Below are positions 60,111-64,000 of a DNA stretch of 64,000 bases, piece after piece. The DNA is from Lumnitzera littorea. Taxonomy: Eukaryota > Streptophyta > Magnoliopsida > Myrtales > Combretaceae. The stretch is from NCBI GenBank assembly GCA_024138015.1, contig JAMXBB010000002.1, positions 14,989,330 to 15,053,329 on the forward strand, read 5' to 3'. A program made the position numbers and the translations under genes. Each line of letters begins with the position of its first letter. Position 1 is the stretch's first letter. Below the pieces are notes generated by a model. That model saw nothing but the letters and a program-made list of their open reading frames with translations. It ran no database searches and was not told the DNA's origin.

Positions 60111-62160
60111 TGTATCAATAAAGTGATCTCCCTATACTTTAAGAAAATGAAAGTTTACTCTAGTAATAATACCACATCTTTTGTTAAATACAGAATAAAG
60201 AAACTATTACTCTATAAAAAAAAGTAATAGACATACCTTGTAACTTGTAAGTAGTGTTAGAAGTAGAAACTAAAAGCTCATATTCTCTTATTTCGAACTT
60301 TACTAGATTATGAATTTAGTAAAGGAGGAACGAGTGGTAAGAAAATGATAATGAAGTAAACACTAAAGACAAAATATGGATGGTAAGGGACTAATAATCA
60401 TTTAGTTTGGCATTTCCTATATATTGGGATTTACATTATTATAATAAGATGATATCATTTATTTGTTAATCTTATTTAATTACTATTATAGAGTGAGGGT
60501 CTTAAAACGTATACTCTATATGTCTAAAAGTACAAGTTTCAATATAAGATCTAAGATGAGTATAAGATAACTTGACTTTTTAGCCATATCTTACAATGAA
60601 AATAGGTTCTAATAAATTATTATCCAAAATTTATTTTATAGTTTTAATTATCCATCTAAAATTTATTTAAAGTAGAGTCTAAGTAAATATTTTATATGAT
60701 AAAATTACCTTCTCATTATATGGTAATTTTGTTTTATTTTATTTTCCCGAAAAGATAACGTTAGGATGAATTCAAAACTACGAAACCTGGGTCCAGTGAC
60801 AATTAGAAGGTAATCATTGCTGAATATTGAACTTGAACTCAATACGTTTTTTGACACGCAGCAATACTTGTAAAACATGAATTGTACTTTTATAAAAACC
60901 ATCCACATCTATCATCATTTGTCCAAATATTTTTGGGTAAAATAAAATCATTTTTATTTCCCACCAGAGCCGGAAGTGTATAAATATGTATATACATACA
61001 TACATACATGATATGTATTATATAATCATTTTTATTTTATTTTATTTTTCCGATAAGATGACGTTACGATCAATTTGAAACCACGAGACCTGTTCCATGA
61101 CATGTGGAGTTTTGTTTATGGTCCTAGCTGTCGACACGCAGAGCTCAGATAGTCAATCCGACTTATATACGAGTGGAAGCAATTAAAATGCTGCAATTAA
61201 AATGCTGCAATTGAAAGTTGCAATTGCATTGTAATATTTCTTAAAATATTTTTGCTTGTCTTATTAATTCGCATTGATCTCCTCCGATGAAATTTGTGTT
61301 TTCATTTTTCTTTTCTGACTTTTTCTGTCTCCAGCTTTATGCCCTTTTTTATCTTTCTCAAACATGAATTTCGTACAAAATTATTAGTGATTTATTTACT
61401 TCTAAAAAAATTATAAAAGATTCAATAATATATATGTAATATATATATATATCTATTTATAAATATATACATGTGTGTGTATTATATGCATCAGGCTTAC
61501 AGTGATTCATATATTCGCAAGTATATAAATTAAAGAAACACAGATAAGTACGTACATATAATATATAAAGTTATTGATTTTATGTGTAAAACTAGATTTT
61601 TTATGCCAGCGTAGTGCTTTTGCTTTTATAGATTTTCTGTACATAGTGATATAATTCATCTATTTGATTTTCATTAAGCTTCGCATAAGAATTTTATAAA
61701 TAATTATACCTTTGCTTCGGTGTATTCCTACATATATATACCTAATAAGTGCATCAGGTCATCTCTGTGTTATTGTCCTTAAAAATCATAGGTTAGCGAG
61801 TATAGTAAACTGTATTTCATTTCAACATTTATATTTATTGTAGGAAAAAGAGTTGAAAATTTTGCAAGCCCCAAAAATTTATATAAAGTATAACTAAACC
61901 CAGAACGTACACTCAATGAATAATTCCACCGTCAAACCAATTGAGATCAACGGAACTTGTATAGTGCACGGATTGAGGGCCACACGGATTTTATGTCTTA
62001 CATACAAATAAATTTTCCACATCACAACATCATCGTACGATGGTACCTCATAAGAATCAAATCCACACAGAAATTTAATGAAGTGGAATTACGCAGTCAA
62101 GTACTAAGATCAATAAGTAGCCTATCAGCACCAATAAAATTTTAATACATAAAAATATAA
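60111..62160. other. AT-rich non-coding DNA with partial duplications
   Basis: No gene is recognised. A block 'cgaaaagataacgttagg' (60,748) recurs 303 bp downstream as 'cgataagatgacgttacg' (61,051) with similar flanks. ATACATAC repeats occur at about 60,985-61,008. The open frame at 61,957-62,145 (62 codons) has no known motif. Confidence 0.4.
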
Positions 62161-62169
62161 ATAATTTCT

Positions 62170-63010
62170 CGATAAGCCCTTTTAGCCTATCATTTTAAAG
62201 GCCTAAGCCCAAATGATTAAACCTCAACGTCTCCCCGGTACCTCCGAAATGGAGCCCCTACCTTCCCTTTGACAAATTGGCCTAACAGTCTAAACCTAAG
62301 CACAAGTTGACAATTAAGACACTTAGTGCCTATTTGTAGGCTCGGAGGAGCTCTAAGCACTTTTCTGACTTTGGATTAGGAGGCAACTAGAAGCCCATGG
62401 AGAATTCCCTATGATACCTGGCTCTTCGATACCAAGCCTTAAGGATTGAGGAGTCCAAGGCAACTAAATTTGTAGCTCAACGATCTCTTTTAGGCCATCA
62501 TTCGACCACATTGGTTGCTTGAAACCTAGGCTAAAGAGCACACTATAGGGGGAAACTTAGCTTTTCACTCCTCTCTCCCCTCATTAAATGCTATGTGATA
62601 ACCTATTGTTTAGTTTAGGAATCTAGCCATCCAGGCTATGACAGTTGCCTATGCTAATGTGATGTGCTCCTTCCTTCAGATCTACCAACCAATAAAAAGG
62701 AGTCGTCCTTTCTTGTACTACCCCCATCCTAGATGGTGTACAAGCCAATTCCCAATAAAAAATGTAGATCTAACAGGTTAGCCCTATGTCATATAAATAA
62801 GGCATGAAGCTTTAGGTTCAAGGATCCTTTTTCCTTTCTCTTCCAATTCCTCTCTTTGAACACTCCTCACTTGCCTCTCTTTCTCTCCTTTTACCATCAA
62901 ATACACTCCCTACTAACTTAAGCATTGGAGGGCTCTTACTAGCAACGTCAGAGGGGGCTTTTTGTAGGTCCACTATCACCGACGACCACCAGAAAACTAC
63001 AAATGCACAT
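62170..63010 (+). repeat. Tat-type gypsy LTR and leader
   Basis: TATA-like box catataaataaggcatg (about 62,790), a CT-rich leader, then 'aacttaagcattggagggc' (62,917-62,935) and 'cagagggggctttttgtagg'. This is the characteristic end of Tat-type LTRs. It lies just upstream of a gag remnant in the same orientation. The left end is uncertain. Confidence 0.6.
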
Positions 63011-63201
63011 GAGAAACCACCTTAGTGACACATGCGATCACCATTTAGCGCCTACTATTTACGCAAACCTACCAATATGGTCAAAAGTAAAAACATAAAC
63101 CTCCACCCATCACTTTACAACCATCACTTTACAATGGTAATGAACGGTAATCAACACTACCACCACTACAAACGACTCAACCACTTTCAAAGCTTGAACA
63201 A

Positions 63202-64000
63202 ATGAAGCTTATGTTCAATCGATTGATGGAGGCTAACCAAAAAACGCTCCAAGAAAAAGTTGATTTATGGAAAGAACTAGTGGCCATGCATAAACTAAAA
63301 TGTAAGGCTAATCCTAATGATCCTTTTGTCAATTTGCCAAGCAGATGCACTAGGCATTCCCTAATGCCCCCAATGAACCCTACAAACCCATGCAAGCATG
63401 TGCAATTCGAGCACTGTCTTGTTAAGGACCTACACGACAAGTTAAACACCAATAGCAGCAAGGCGTAAATCCAAGGTGAACTTTTTGGCACTAGTAGAAT
63501 ACAAAGAGATATCTCCCCAAGACACTCACAAAAGCCCTTAAAGGAGATGAATGTGCAAAAGCTTGATGAACACATCCATCGTGCCTCTAGTATCCACAAG
63601 CAAAAAAGCGTTGAATTCTTAGCTCAATTATGAGGAACAGTCGCGTGTAGAAGCCCATTCACACCATTAATTCTGGAGGAGACCCTACCACAAGGTATTT
63701 GGCTCCTACACTTCAACACCTATGATAGCTTGATAGATCCAAACGATCACTTGGTGCATTTTCACACCACAATGAACTTGCATAACTTTTCTGATGCTAT
63801 AGTTCCTGACCACATTAATGAAGATAACATTGGTCTAGTTTAACCAACTATAAAATGGTTCAATCAACTCCTTTGACAACTTTGTGATTAGGTTCCAACA
63901 GTACTTCCTCAGCAATAAAGTGTTACATAGGGATTCATCAACCTTATAACCTAACAAAATCCTTCGAGACTTCCTCAAGCATTCTAACTATGCTAAACTT
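63202..64000 (+). pseudogene. Tat-type gypsy gag, cut by window edge
   Basis: Begins MKLMFNRLMEANQKTLQEKV and is open for 88 codons. After a stop it reads EMNVQKLDEHIHRA, then RSPFTPLILEETLPQGIWLL, FNTYDSLIDPNDHLVHFHTT, MNLHNFSDAIV and IKWFNQLL, then DNFVIRFQQYFLSN. The PF...I....P.GF..P.F..YDG..DP.DH...F...M block is the standard gag capsid entry of Tat elements. It differs from the gag of the Ogre-type element at 12.9-17.9 kb, so this is another family. At least four stops make it non-functional. The rest lies beyond the window. Confidence 0.82.

Overview
The window looks like nuclear DNA of a flowering plant, probably a eudicot. It is AT-rich, has long non-coding stretches, contains plant-specific retroelement lineages (Tat/Ogre-type and Tekay-like Ty3/gypsy, Copia, an L1-type LINE, a Cassandra-like TRIM), and holds one plant terpene synthase gene with the family's typical exon structure. 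The species cannot be named from this sequence alone.

Layout. 1-6,500: non-coding DNA with tandem repeats, ending in a Tat-like LTR remnant (about 4,950-6,462). 6,515-32,150: a stack of nested retroelements. An L1-type LINE (endonuclease half 7,344-8,047; reverse transcriptase, zinc-knuckle and RNase H half 28,700-32,140) is split by a roughly 20.6-kb Ogre/Tat-type gypsy element (8,048-28,699). The gypsy element's gag is split by a reverse-oriented Cassandra-like TRIM (13,528-17,018). One LTR of that TRIM is split in turn by a 2.9-kb solo LTR of Tekay type (13,607-16,526). A further non-coding insertion (19,294-20,717) lies between protease and reverse transcriptase. 32,150-37,000: non-coding DNA with two LTR-like remnants.

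37,105-45,093 (minus strand): a seven-exon terpene synthase of the TPS-b type that appears intact (599 aa). All inferred splice sites are GT/AG and the phases close exactly. RRx8W, RxR, DDxxD and NSE/DTE motifs are all present, and a TATA box sits upstream. Its first two introns are large (1,978 and 3,751 bp) and look invaded by LTR remnants. It is the only gene here that reads as functional.

46,205-51,045: a complete but dead Copia element with 259-bp LTRs and a perfect GTCTA target duplication, lying just upstream of the terpene synthase. 51,050-62,160: non-coding AT-rich DNA with two Tekay-like solo LTRs (52,183-54,261 and about 57,165-60,110). 62,170-64,000: an LTR and the gag start of another Tat-type element, cut by the window edge.

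All retroelement coding regions are broken, mainly at Trp (TGG), Gln (CAA) and Arg (CGA) codons by G-to-A or C-to-T changes. Several catalytic Asp residues have become Asn. This is what long-methylated, silenced elements look like. No tRNA or functional rRNA gene was recognised by eye.
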